64,000 nucleotides of DNA from Thermodesulfovibrio aggregans. Lineage in GTDB: Bacteria > Nitrospirota > Thermodesulfovibrionia > Thermodesulfovibrionales > Thermodesulfovibrionaceae. The DNA is taken from the NCBI RefSeq assembly GCF_001514535.1, contig NZ_BCNO01000001.1, positions 726,040 through 790,039 on the forward strand, given 5' to 3'. Within the stretch, counting starts at the first letter, position 1; each line of letters starts with the position of its first letter. A program made the position numbers and the translations under genes. The notes below the pieces were generated by a model. It was given only the letters and a program-made list of their open reading frames with translations, was not told where the DNA came from and did not search any database. Below are positions 43,408-54,367 of the stretch, piece after piece.

Positions 43408-44486
43408 AGACTTACAAAATTGCTGTAATTCCAGGAGATGGTACAGGACCAGAGGTTATTCGTGAGGGAGTAAAAGTGCTTGATGCTGTGAGCCATCGAC
43501 TTGGTTTCAAACTTGATTACACCTACTATGATTTTGGTGGCGAGAGATATCTTCGTACAGGTGAGACTCTTCCAGATAGTGCCATTGAAGAGCTTAAAAA
43601 ATTTGATGCCATATATCTTGGTGCTATAGGGCATCCGCAGGTTAAACCTGGTATCCTTGAAAAGGGAATACTTTTGAGAATTCGTTTTGAACTTGACCAG
43701 TATGTGAATCTTCGTCCTGTAAAGCTTTACCCTGGAGTTGACTGCCCACTTAAGGATAAAAAACCCGAAGACATAGATTTTGTTGTTGTAAGAGAAAATA
43801 CAGAAGGACTATACACAGGCTCTGGAGGTTTTCTTAAAAAGGGAACACCTGATGAAGTTGCAATACAGGTTTCAATTAATACCCGTAAGGGTGTTGAAAG
43901 ATGTATAAGATATGCTTTTGAGTATTGTAGAAAACGCAATAAAAATAAAAAGCTTACCCTCTGTGGAAAAACAAATGTATTAACCTTTGCTTTTGACCTC
44001 TGGGAAAGAACATTTTATGAAGTTGCAAAAGAATATCCAGATATTACAACTGATTATGCCCATGTTGATGCAATAACAATGTGGTTTGTGAAGAATCCAG
44101 AATGGTTTGATGTGATTGTCACAGATAATATGTTTGGCGATATAATCACTGATCTTGGTGCAATGATACAGGGAGGAATGGGAATTGCTGCTGGAGGTAA
44201 CATAAATCCTGAAGGCGTATCCATGTTTGAGCCAATTGGAGGTTCTGCGCCAAAATACACAGGTAAGGGAGTTATAAATCCTCTTGCTGCCATATGCGCT
44301 GCTGGAATGATGCTTGAAAATCTTGGTGAGGAATTGGCAGGAAAACTAATTGAAAGGGCAGTTATGGAAGTGACAAGCAAGCATCTTAAAAGCCTTGCAG
44401 CAGGAAAAATGGGATATTCAACAGCCGAAGTTGGTGATTTGGTTGCAAAATATGTAACCGAATTGCCATTAAAACTTGAATCTTAA
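43404..44486 (+). CDS. leuB: 3-isopropylmalate dehydrogenase
   Basis: A protein of 360 residues. It has N-terminal [13 protein letters not shown], substrate-site [10 protein letters not shown], the catalytic Lys/Asp region ([15 protein letters not shown]), the metal-binding motif [20 protein letters not shown], and the NAD loop [20 protein letters not shown]. It oxidatively decarboxylates 3-isopropylmalate in leucine synthesis. Homoisocitrate or isocitrate dehydrogenase is less likely given leuD next door. GGAGGG precedes ATG 43404. The stop codon lies inside a heptamer/mini-hairpin repeat. Confidence 0.88.
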   Translation: MKTYKIAVIPGDGTGPEVIREGVKVLDAVSHRLGFKLDYTYYDFGGERYLRTGETLPDSAIEELKKFDAIYLGAIGHPQVKPGILEKGILLRIRFELDQYVNLRPVKLYPGVDCPLKDKKPEDIDFVVVRENTEGLYTGSGGFLKKGTPDEVAIQVSINTRKGVERCIRYAFEYCRKRNKNKKLTLCGKTNVLTFAFDLWERTFYEVAKEYPDITTDYAHVDAITMWFVKNPEWFDVIVTDNMFGDIITDLGAMIQGGMGIAAGGNINPEGVSMFEPIGGSAPKYTGKGVINPLAAICAAGMMLENLGEELAGKLIERAVMEVTSKHLKSLAAGKMGYSTAEVGDLVAKYVTELPLKLES

Positions 44487-44506
44487 ACTTTGAATTGCCA
44501 GAAGGC
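44476..44506 (+). repeat. Heptamer repeat plus mini-hairpin across the leuB stop
   Basis: Three 7-bp units in phase (TTGAATC, TTAAACT, TTGAATT) are followed directly by GCC-AGAA-GGC. The leuB stop TAA (44484-44486) is part of the second unit. This is the same architecture as the longer block in malQ at 55961-56083. Confidence 0.7.
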
Positions 44507-44522
44507 ATAGGAGGTATAAAAC

Positions 44523-45542
44523 ATGCTTAAAAAGAAAGAAAAATATGTTGTAGCAGTTGTAGGTGCAACAGGTGCAGTTGGAAATGAAATGATTGCTGTT
44601 TTGGAAGAGAGAGATTTTCCTGTTGAGTCTCTCAGACTTTTTGCTTCTGAGAGAAGTGAAGGTGTAAGACTTAGTTTTAAAGGCGAGGAAATACCTGTTG
44701 AAACTCTCAAGGAAGACTCTTTTAAAGGTATAGATATAGCACTTTTTTCAGCCGGTGCTGAAAGGTCTAAAATTTGGGCACCAGTTGCAGCAAAGTCTGG
44801 CTGTGTAGTTATTGATAACTCAAGCCAGTGGAGGATGGATCCAGAGGTTCCTTTAGTAGTTCCTGAGGTAAATCCCCATGATCTTAAGTGGCATAAGGGA
44901 ATTATTGCTAATCCAAACTGTTCAACCATTCAGATGGTTGTTGCATTAAAGCCAATTCATGATGTAGCTAAGATAAAGCGAGTTGTTGTGACAACTTTTC
45001 AGGCAGTATCTGGAACAGGCAAAAAAGCAATGGATGAACTTCTTCAGCAAACAGTGGCGTTACTTAATTTTAAAGACATTGAAATAAAGGTCTATCCCCA
45101 TCAGATAGCATTTAATGTTTTACCACACATAGATAAATTTCTTGAAAATGGCTATACAAAAGAAGAGATGAAGATGGTTAATGAAACAAAAAAGATTATG
45201 GGAGACCCTTCAATCAGAGTTACTGCTACAACAGTAAGAGTTCCTGTATTTAGAGGTCACAGTGAAAGTGTCAATATAGAAACAGAAAAAAAGATTACAG
45301 CACAGGAAGTTCGTGAGATTTTAAGCAAAGCACCAGGTGTTGTTGTTATAGACAATCCTGAAAAAAACGAGTATCCTCTTCCAATTTATGCGTCAGGTAG
45401 AGATGAAGTTTTTGTTGGTAGAATTCGTGAAGATGAATCAATTGAAAATGGCATAAATATGTGGATTGTTTCAGACAATCTCAGAAAAGGTGCAGCATTG
45501 AATGCTGTTCAGATAGCAGAAGAATTGATAAGAATGCTTTAG
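44523..45542 (+). CDS. asd: Aspartate-semialdehyde dehydrogenase
   Basis: A protein of 339 residues. It has VAVVGATGAVGNEM (NADP site), FSAGAERSKIW, IDNSSQWRMDPEVPLVVPEVN, the catalytic Cys in NPNCSTIQMVVALKPIH, TFQAVSGTGKKAMDEL, and the FRGHSESVNIET His region. It makes aspartate semialdehyde for lysine/diaminopimelate, threonine and methionine. The ribosome-binding site is AGGAGGT. It sits between leuB and metK with short spacers. Confidence 0.93.
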   Translation: MLKKKEKYVVAVVGATGAVGNEMIAVLEERDFPVESLRLFASERSEGVRLSFKGEEIPVETLKEDSFKGIDIALFSAGAERSKIWAPVAAKSGCVVIDNSSQWRMDPEVPLVVPEVNPHDLKWHKGIIANPNCSTIQMVVALKPIHDVAKIKRVVVTTFQAVSGTGKKAMDELLQQTVALLNFKDIEIKVYPHQIAFNVLPHIDKFLENGYTKEEMKMVNETKKIMGDPSIRVTATTVRVPVFRGHSESVNIETEKKITAQEVREILSKAPGVVVIDNPEKNEYPLPIYASGRDEVFVGRIREDESIENGINMWIVSDNLRKGAALNAVQIAEELIRML

Positions 45543-45551
45543 GAGGAAAAA

Positions 45552-49236
<3,685 letters not shown>

Positions 49237-49260
49237 TTGAGTAAAGAAAGGAGGTGAAAC

Positions 49261-49482
49261 ATGGTTTATAAATTTTCAATAGTAATTGAAAAAGATAGAA
49301 ATGGATACTTTGCTTACTGTCCTGAGTTACAGGGCTGTTATACTCAGGGTGATACTTATGAAGAAGTGATAGAAAATATCAAAGATGCAATTCGGCTGCA
49401 CATCGAGGATAGAATGGCAACAGGTGAAGAAATACCCCAAGTAGAATCAATAAGCTTTACATTGATGGAAGTGCCAGTATGA
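49261..49482 (+). CDS. hicB: HicB-family antitoxin
   Basis: A protein of 73 residues. It has the partial RNase H-like HicB fold: YKFSIVIEKDRNGYFAYCPELQGCYTQGDTYEEVIENIKDAIRLHIE. There is no C-terminal DNA-binding domain, so operon autoregulation may be weak. AAAGGAGGTGAAAC before the ATG is a strong ribosome-binding site. It overlaps the toxin gene by 4 nt; the antitoxin-first order is less common for hicAB. Confidence 0.85.
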   Translation: MVYKFSIVIEKDRNGYFAYCPELQGCYTQGDTYEEVIENIKDAIRLHIEDRMATGEEIPQVESISFTLMEVPV

Positions 49483-49730
49483 GCAAAAGGATACCACGAG
49501 TAACCGCAAATGAAGTAATACGGGTTTTAGAAACAATGGGATTTACTTTATCCCGACAAAGTGGAAGTCATAAAATATATAAAAATAAAAACGGACAAAG
49601 AGTTACAGTCCCGTACCATTCTGGTAAAATACTCCATCCCAAAGTTTTATCTAACATACTTAAAGATGCAGAATTAACAGTAGAAAAATTTAAAAAGCTT
49701 TTAAATAAAACCAAAGGAGGTGCAGTATGA
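49479..49730 (+). CDS. hicA: HicA-family mRNA interferase toxin
   Basis: A protein of 83 residues with a double-stranded-RNA-binding-like fold: ANEVIRVLETMGFTLSRQSGSHKIYKNKNGQRVTVPYHSGKILHPKVLSNILKDA. The catalytic histidine is H31 (SGSHKIY). It cleaves mRNA when not held by HicB. Its last codons contain the ribosome-binding site of the aldehyde ferredoxin oxidoreductase (AAAGGAGGTG) and its stop overlaps that gene's ATG, so toxin and metabolic enzyme are translationally linked. Confidence 0.85.
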   Translation: MSKRIPRVTANEVIRVLETMGFTLSRQSGSHKIYKNKNGQRVTVPYHSGKILHPKVLSNILKDAELTVEKFKKLLNKTKGGAV

Positions 49731-51454
49731 GGATTTTAAGAATTAACATGTCTGGAACACCAAGTGCAAAGTTTGAAGAGCTTGGTGAATATGAAGGTCT
49801 TGGAGGCAGAGCAATTACATCTGCAATTGTCTCAAAGGAAGTTGACCCACTCTGTCATCCCCTGAGTGCTGATAATAAACTTGTAATTGCTCCTGGACTT
49901 CTTGGTGGAACAGCAGCTGCTATGTCAGGAAGAGTATCTGTAGGATGTAAAAGCCCTCTTACAGGAGGAATCAAAGAGGCAAATGCAGGAGGGCAGGCAG
50001 GACAGGTTCTTGGAAGACTTGGTATTGCAGCAATTGTTCTTGAAGGAAAACCTGAAGGGAATGATACCTATAAAATTTACATTAACAAAGATGGAGTAAA
50101 GATTGAAAAAGACAACTCACTTAAGATGCTTCCCAACTATGACCTCATTGAGAAGATGAAGAAAGAGTATGGAGAAAAGATAGCCTGTGTAAGCATTGGT
50201 CCAGCAGGCGAGATGAAACTTTCAGGTGCTTCTGTTGCTGTAACAGATATGGAATTAAGACCGACAAGACATGCTGGAAGAGGTGGTGTTGGTGCTGTAA
50301 TGGGGTCAAAGGGAGTAAAGGTTATTGTTCTTGATGATGCAGGAACAACACCAAGACAGCCAAAGGATGCTGAAGCATTTAAAGATGCCAATAAACGTTT
50401 TGTAGCAGGACTTCAGAAACATCCAGTTACAGGTCAGGGACTTCCTGCCTATGGAACAAATATATTAACAAACATAATTAATGAAGTCGGAGCATATCCA
50501 ACATACAACTTTAAAGAAGGACGTTTTGCAGGAGCAAGAAAGATAAGCGGTGAGGTTGAGGCAGAACTTGAAAAACAAAGAGGAGGCAATCCAACTCATG
50601 GCTGTCACCGCGGATGCGTGATTCGTTGCTCAGGAATTTATCATGACAAAGATGGACACTATCTTACAAAACAGCCTGAGTATGAGACAGTATGGGCACT
50701 GGGTGGAAACTGTGGTATTGATGATATAGATAAGATTGCAATGATGGACTTCCTCTGTGACAACTACGGATTGGATACAATTGAGATGGGTGCAACAATA
50801 GCAGTTGCCATGGAAGCAGGACTTCTTAACTGGGGCGATGCTGATGAAGCAATTAATCTAATTCATGAAGTAGGAAAAGGAACTCCATTAGGAAGAATTA
50901 TTGGAAATGGTGCAGCCTTTACTGGCAAAGCTTTCGGAGTTGAAAGAGTTCCGGTTGTTAAAGGACAGGCACTTCCAGCCTATGATCCAAGAGCAGTTCA
51001 GGGAATTGGCGTTACCTATGCAACAAGCCCAATGGGTGCAGATCACACAGCAGGATACTCAATTGCTCTGAATGTTTTAAAGACCGGTGGATTTGTTGAT
51101 CCTCTTAAGCCTGAAGGACAGGTTGATCTTTCCCGTAATCTTCAGATTGCAACAGCTTTTATAGATTCAACAGGAATGTGCCTGTTTATTGCTTTTGCCT
51201 TACTTGACCAGCCAGAGACAAATCAGGCATTACTTGACATGCTCAATGCTTTCTATGGCTGGAACATGACAGATAAGGATGTTGTTGAATATGGTAAAAG
51301 GGTTCTCAAATTTGAAAGAGACTTTAACCTCCGTGCAGGCTTTACAAAGCAGCACGACAGACTTCCGAGATTTTTCTACAAAGAGCCGATTCCTCCTCAT
51401 AATGTAGTATTTCAGGTTAAAGACGAAGAGCTTGATCAGCTTTTTAACTGGTAA
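49727..51454 (+). CDS. Aldehyde ferredoxin oxidoreductase family tungsten enzyme
   Basis: A protein of 575 residues. The N-terminal domain has EYEGLGGRAITSAIVSKEVDP, GLLGGTAAAMSGRVSVGCKSPLTGGI and RHAGRGGVGAVMGSKGVKVIVL, the bis-pterin-binding segments. The [4Fe-4S] ligands are C293, C297, C301 and C485 (C-x3-C-x3-C; the classical enzyme has C-x2-C-x3-C). DTIEMG and DSTGMC are family motifs. It oxidises aldehydes to acids with ferredoxin as acceptor; substrate is unknown. Flanked by MoaD-like and CHR transporter genes, which suggests a dedicated cofactor supply. Confidence 0.88.
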   Translation: MRILRINMSGTPSAKFEELGEYEGLGGRAITSAIVSKEVDPLCHPLSADNKLVIAPGLLGGTAAAMSGRVSVGCKSPLTGGIKEANAGGQAGQVLGRLGIAAIVLEGKPEGNDTYKIYINKDGVKIEKDNSLKMLPNYDLIEKMKKEYGEKIACVSIGPAGEMKLSGASVAVTDMELRPTRHAGRGGVGAVMGSKGVKVIVLDDAGTTPRQPKDAEAFKDANKRFVAGLQKHPVTGQGLPAYGTNILTNIINEVGAYPTYNFKEGRFAGARKISGEVEAELEKQRGGNPTHGCHRGCVIRCSGIYHDKDGHYLTKQPEYETVWALGGNCGIDDIDKIAMMDFLCDNYGLDTIEMGATIAVAMEAGLLNWGDADEAINLIHEVGKGTPLGRIIGNGAAFTGKAFGVERVPVVKGQALPAYDPRAVQGIGVTYATSPMGADHTAGYSIALNVLKTGGFVDPLKPEGQVDLSRNLQIATAFIDSTGMCLFIAFALLDQPETNQALLDMLNAFYGWNMTDKDVVEYGKRVLKFERDFNLRAGFTKQHDRLPRFFYKEPIPPHNVVFQVKDEELDQLFNW

Positions 51455-51462
51455 CTAAATCT

Positions 51463-51490
51463 GGAGCCTGCTTTATGCAGGCTCCTCAAT
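51463..51490 (+). terminator. Hairpin between the AOR-family and MoaD-like genes
   Basis: A perfect 9-bp GC-rich stem (GGAGCCTGC/GCAGGCTCC) with a TTTAT loop, followed by TCAATTTTCC. It could attenuate transcription so that the enzyme is made in excess over the downstream cofactor-related genes. Confidence 0.6.
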
Positions 51491-51496
51491 TTTCCT

Positions 51497-51748
51497 ATGA
51501 AAGTTACTGTAAAACTATTTGGTGGAATAAAATCAGACAGAGAATTTCCAAAAAATGAGGGAGGAGACATTATTTTTGAGTCTTCAGAGCCTGTTACAGT
51601 AAGCCAATTAATTGAATTTTTAAGCTTAAATAAAAAACCATTTATAGTTGTTCTTAATGGAGTTATTCTTAACGATCTTTCCATCAAAATAAAAGATGGT
51701 GATGAAATAAGCCTCTTCCCTCCAATAGCGGGTGGTGACGAAGTTTGA
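51497..51748 (+). CDS. MoaD/ThiS-family sulfur carrier-like protein
   Basis: An 83-residue ubiquitin-like fold: VTVKLFGGIKSDREF, QLIEFLSLNKKPFIVVLNGVIL, and the end IKDGDEISLFPPIAGGDEV. The FPPIAGG element is the MoaD C-terminus, but three residues (DEV) follow the diglycine, so it would need trimming before adenylation and thiocarboxylation. A role in pterin (tungstopterin) cofactor synthesis for the upstream AOR-family enzyme is inferred from position. Overlaps the transporter gene by 4 nt. Confidence 0.8.
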   Translation: MKVTVKLFGGIKSDREFPKNEGGDIIFESSEPVTVSQLIEFLSLNKKPFIVVLNGVILNDLSIKIKDGDEISLFPPIAGGDEV

Positions 51749-52887
51749 TTGTTAAACTAACTGAAATCTTTATCTCCTTTATAAAGCTTGGACTAACTGC
51801 CTTTGGTGGTCCTGCAATGGTTGCCTACATTAAAGAGCTTGCTGTTGATAAGAAGAAATGGCTTGATAAAGAAAATTTTCAGCAAGGGGTTGCTCTTGCT
51901 CAGGCAATTCCAGGTGCTACAGCCATGCAGGTAGCTGCCTATGTGGGATTGAAAACAAGAGGAATTCTTGGTGGAGTTGCAAGTTTTACAGGATTTGGTT
52001 TGCCTGCTTTTTTGCTTATGCTAATCTTATCATCTCTTTATGTAAAAACTCATAAAATTCCAGAGGTTATATCAGTCTTTACAGGACTACAGGTAGTAGT
52101 CGTTGCAATAGTTGCAAATGCTTTTCTCAGTTTCGCAAAACCGGTCATTAAGTCTAAAGGTGAAATAGCAGTAGCTATTCTTTCTTTTTTGCTTTTTTCC
52201 CTTAAAATCAATCCATTTTTGATAATCATAGCCTGTTTTCTTCTTTCTCAATTAATTTTTAAAGACAGAGCAATAATAGACCATAAAAATTCAGAAGTCT
52301 TAAATCTCAAAGGCTTAGGAGTTCTTTTTTTAATCGTATTTTCAGGTTTAATTTTTCTTTTTTTCTTTGATAAAACCTGTTTTAACCTTGCTTTGCTAAT
52401 GATGAAGATAGACCTCTTTGCCTTTGGAGGTGGGTATGCTTCTCTGCCATTGATGTTGCATGAGTTTGTTGAGAGACTCCGATGGATTGATTGGAAAACA
52501 TTCATGGATGGAATAGCTCTTGGACAGGTAACTCCAGGACCCATTGTAATTACTGCAACATTTGTTGGTTATCTTTTGAAAGGATTTATCGGAGCTGCGA
52601 TTGCAACAGTGGCAGTTTTTACTCCTTCCTTTTTAATTATGGCTTTTGCCTCTGAGGTTTCAGAAAAAATAAAGAATTCGAAGATATTTATCAGAGCAAA
52701 AAGAGGGCTTTTAGCATCCTTTTCAGGACTTCTACTCTTTGCAACAATTAAGTTTGCTACTGCTGTAAGCTGGGACTGGATAAAGATTTTAATGGTTCTC
52801 ATAAGTTTTTTCTGCCTCTTAAGAAGAATCAGCATGTTTTATGTAGTAATCACGGCTGGAGTTATTTCTATTTTCATTTTTCAATGA
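51745..52887 (+). CDS. CHR-family (ChrA-like) oxyanion transporter
   Basis: A protein of 380 residues starting at TTG, with about ten membrane helices in two homologous halves. Half 1 is FIKLGLTAFGGPAMVAYIKELAV and ALAQAIPGATAMQVAAYVG; half 2 is LFAFGGGYASLPLMLHEFVERLRWI and ALGQVTPGPIVITATFVG. The FGG and PGP-type motifs define the CHR superfamily, known for chromate efflux. In this operon, next to a tungsten enzyme, tungstate or molybdate is an alternative substrate; that is inference. Confidence 0.85.
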   Translation: MIVKLTEIFISFIKLGLTAFGGPAMVAYIKELAVDKKKWLDKENFQQGVALAQAIPGATAMQVAAYVGLKTRGILGGVASFTGFGLPAFLLMLILSSLYVKTHKIPEVISVFTGLQVVVVAIVANAFLSFAKPVIKSKGEIAVAILSFLLFSLKINPFLIIIACFLLSQLIFKDRAIIDHKNSEVLNLKGLGVLFLIVFSGLIFLFFFDKTCFNLALLMMKIDLFAFGGGYASLPLMLHEFVERLRWIDWKTFMDGIALGQVTPGPIVITATFVGYLLKGFIGAAIATVAVFTPSFLIMAFASEVSEKIKNSKIFIRAKRGLLASFSGLLLFATIKFATAVSWDWIKILMVLISFFCLLRRISMFYVVITAGVISIFIFQ

Positions 52888-52966
52888 AATTTCTGGATTA
52901 AGACAGAAGCTAATTAATGAATTGAAATCCTGAATTTTCTGCGAATTATTTGATATAATGACCTAC

Positions 52967-53437
52967 TTAATCCTTTTGTGAAAGAGACTTGCATCTATCA
53001 CAGAGTCCAAAAAACTGAATATCAGAACGCTCAATTGAGAAATTAAACCTCTCAGTAAGAATGTTTTTTAAATCTTTAAGGGGATCCTGTTGTTTTTCAA
53101 GATCTACTTCATAGTCAATAATTTTTCCACAGATTCTGCATACAAGATGATAATGTTCAACTGTCTCTTTCCCGGCAATAAATTCATAGCGAGCTCTTCC
53201 ATCTTTAAAGTCAAATTTTCTTAAAATTCCAAGCTCTGTTAGAAGTTCTAATGTTCTGTAAACAGTAGCAAGTCCTATTCCTGGATAAAGCTTTTTAACT
53301 TCAATAAAAATTTCTTCAGCACTTAGATGACCTTTTTTTGAATGCAAAAGATCTATTATGGCTTGCCTTGTTTGTGTCCATTTTAATCCACATTCTCTAA
53401 ATCTTTTTCTGCAGCACCATCCTTCTTCAAATGGCAT
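52967..53437 (-). CDS. Fur-family metalloregulator
   Basis: A protein of 156 residues. It has a winged-helix N-terminal domain (RQAIIDLLHSKKGHLSAEEIF and GIGLATVYRTLELLTELGILRK) and a C-terminal dimer/metal domain with HYHLVCRICGKIIDYE and GLCDRCKSL (two CxxC zinc sites). HYHLVC carries the regulatory metal-binding His residues. It could be Fur, PerR or Zur; the pattern does not decide. An extended -10 TGTTATAAT (minus strand, TATAAT at 53470-53465) and AAGGAGT precede the start. Confidence 0.85.
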   Translation of the reverse strand: MPFEEGWCCRKRFRECGLKWTQTRQAIIDLLHSKKGHLSAEEIFIEVKKLYPGIGLATVYRTLELLTELGILRKFDFKDGRARYEFIAGKETVEHYHLVCRICGKIIDYEVDLEKQQDPLKDLKNILTERFNFSIERSDIQFFGLCDRCKSLSQKD

Positions 53438-53566
53438 AAAAACTCCTTTTCAAAACTATTACTAATTATAACACAAAATATTTACATTGCCTAAAATTAC
53501 CTATAAAAAAACATGCTTTTTTCATTAATTTGAGAAAATCATCTGCCTGAGTGATAAAATATGAAG

Positions 53567-54367
53567 ATGTTTAAATGGCTTTTTAGAATTATAATACTTG
53601 TTACCATAGCCTATCTCATCTACATAGTTGTTTATCCTTTTATGGTAGATGTTTCATCTCTAAAGAGGAAAAATCCAGATTTGACTGCAATGATGAAGTA
53701 TAGGATTGAGCAATGGGAAAGGGAAGGTAAAAAAGTAAAAATAAAAAAAGTATGGGTGCCTCTTCACAAAATTTCACAATATCTTGTTAAAGCTGTGCTC
53801 ATTGGTGAGGATGACAAGTTTTATAAGCATTCAGGCTTTGATATTGAAGGTATAAAAAAAGCAATTGAAAAGGACATAAAAGAAAAAAAGCTTAAATATG
53901 GAGGAAGCACAATTACGCAACAGCTTGCCAAAAATCTTTACCTCAGTCCATCTAAGAATCCTGTAAGAAAGATTCAGGAAGCAATAATTACATGGAGACT
54001 TGAAAAGACTCTATCAAAAAAGAGGATTCTTGAACTATATCTTAATGTTGCTGAATGGGGTGAGGGAATTTTTGGTGCCGAGGCAGCAGCAAGGCATTAT
54101 TTTGGCAAATCAGCATCAGAGCTTTCTCCGATGGAAGCTGCTAGGTTGGCTGCATCTTTACCTAATCCAATTAAATACAGTCCTGCAGGTAATTCAAGAT
54201 TTGTTGAAAAAAGAGCAAATCTTATTTATTTTATAATGCAGAAAAGAGGGATAATCAAGGAAGAGTATACAGAGCCTCATGAAGAAGAATCATTGCCTGT
54301 ATTGGTTGAGGATCAACAAAATCCTTCTAATCAGAAAGAACAGTCCGATCAGACTCCTTTAAAGTAG
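53567..54367 (+). CDS. mtgA: Monofunctional biosynthetic peptidoglycan transglycosylase
   Basis: A protein of 266 residues with one N-terminal membrane helix (WLFRIIILVTIAYLIYIVV). The glycosyltransferase 51 domain has GEDDKFYKHSGFD (catalytic Glu), GGSTITQQLAKNLYLSP, RKIQEAIITWRLEKTLSKKRILELYLNVAEWG and AARHYFGKSASELSPMEAARLAASLPNP. It polymerises lipid II. A start at ATG 53561 is equally possible (two residues longer); a -10-like GATAAA is 8 nt before 53567. The C-terminal tail is Gln/Glu-rich and overlaps the convergent malQ by 41 nt. Confidence 0.88.
   Translation: MFKWLFRIIILVTIAYLIYIVVYPFMVDVSSLKRKNPDLTAMMKYRIEQWEREGKKVKIKKVWVPLHKISQYLVKAVLIGEDDKFYKHSGFDIEGIKKAIEKDIKEKKLKYGGSTITQQLAKNLYLSPSKNPVRKIQEAIITWRLEKTLSKKRILELYLNVAEWGEGIFGAEAAARHYFGKSASELSPMEAARLAASLPNPIKYSPAGNSRFVEKRANLIYFIMQKRGIIKEEYTEPHEEESLPVLVEDQQNPSNQKEQSDQTPLK

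Noticed and set aside
45543-45551. SAM riboswitch before metK
   Set aside because: Only 9 nt separate asd and metK, and none of the structured SAM-box sequence is visible upstream within asd.
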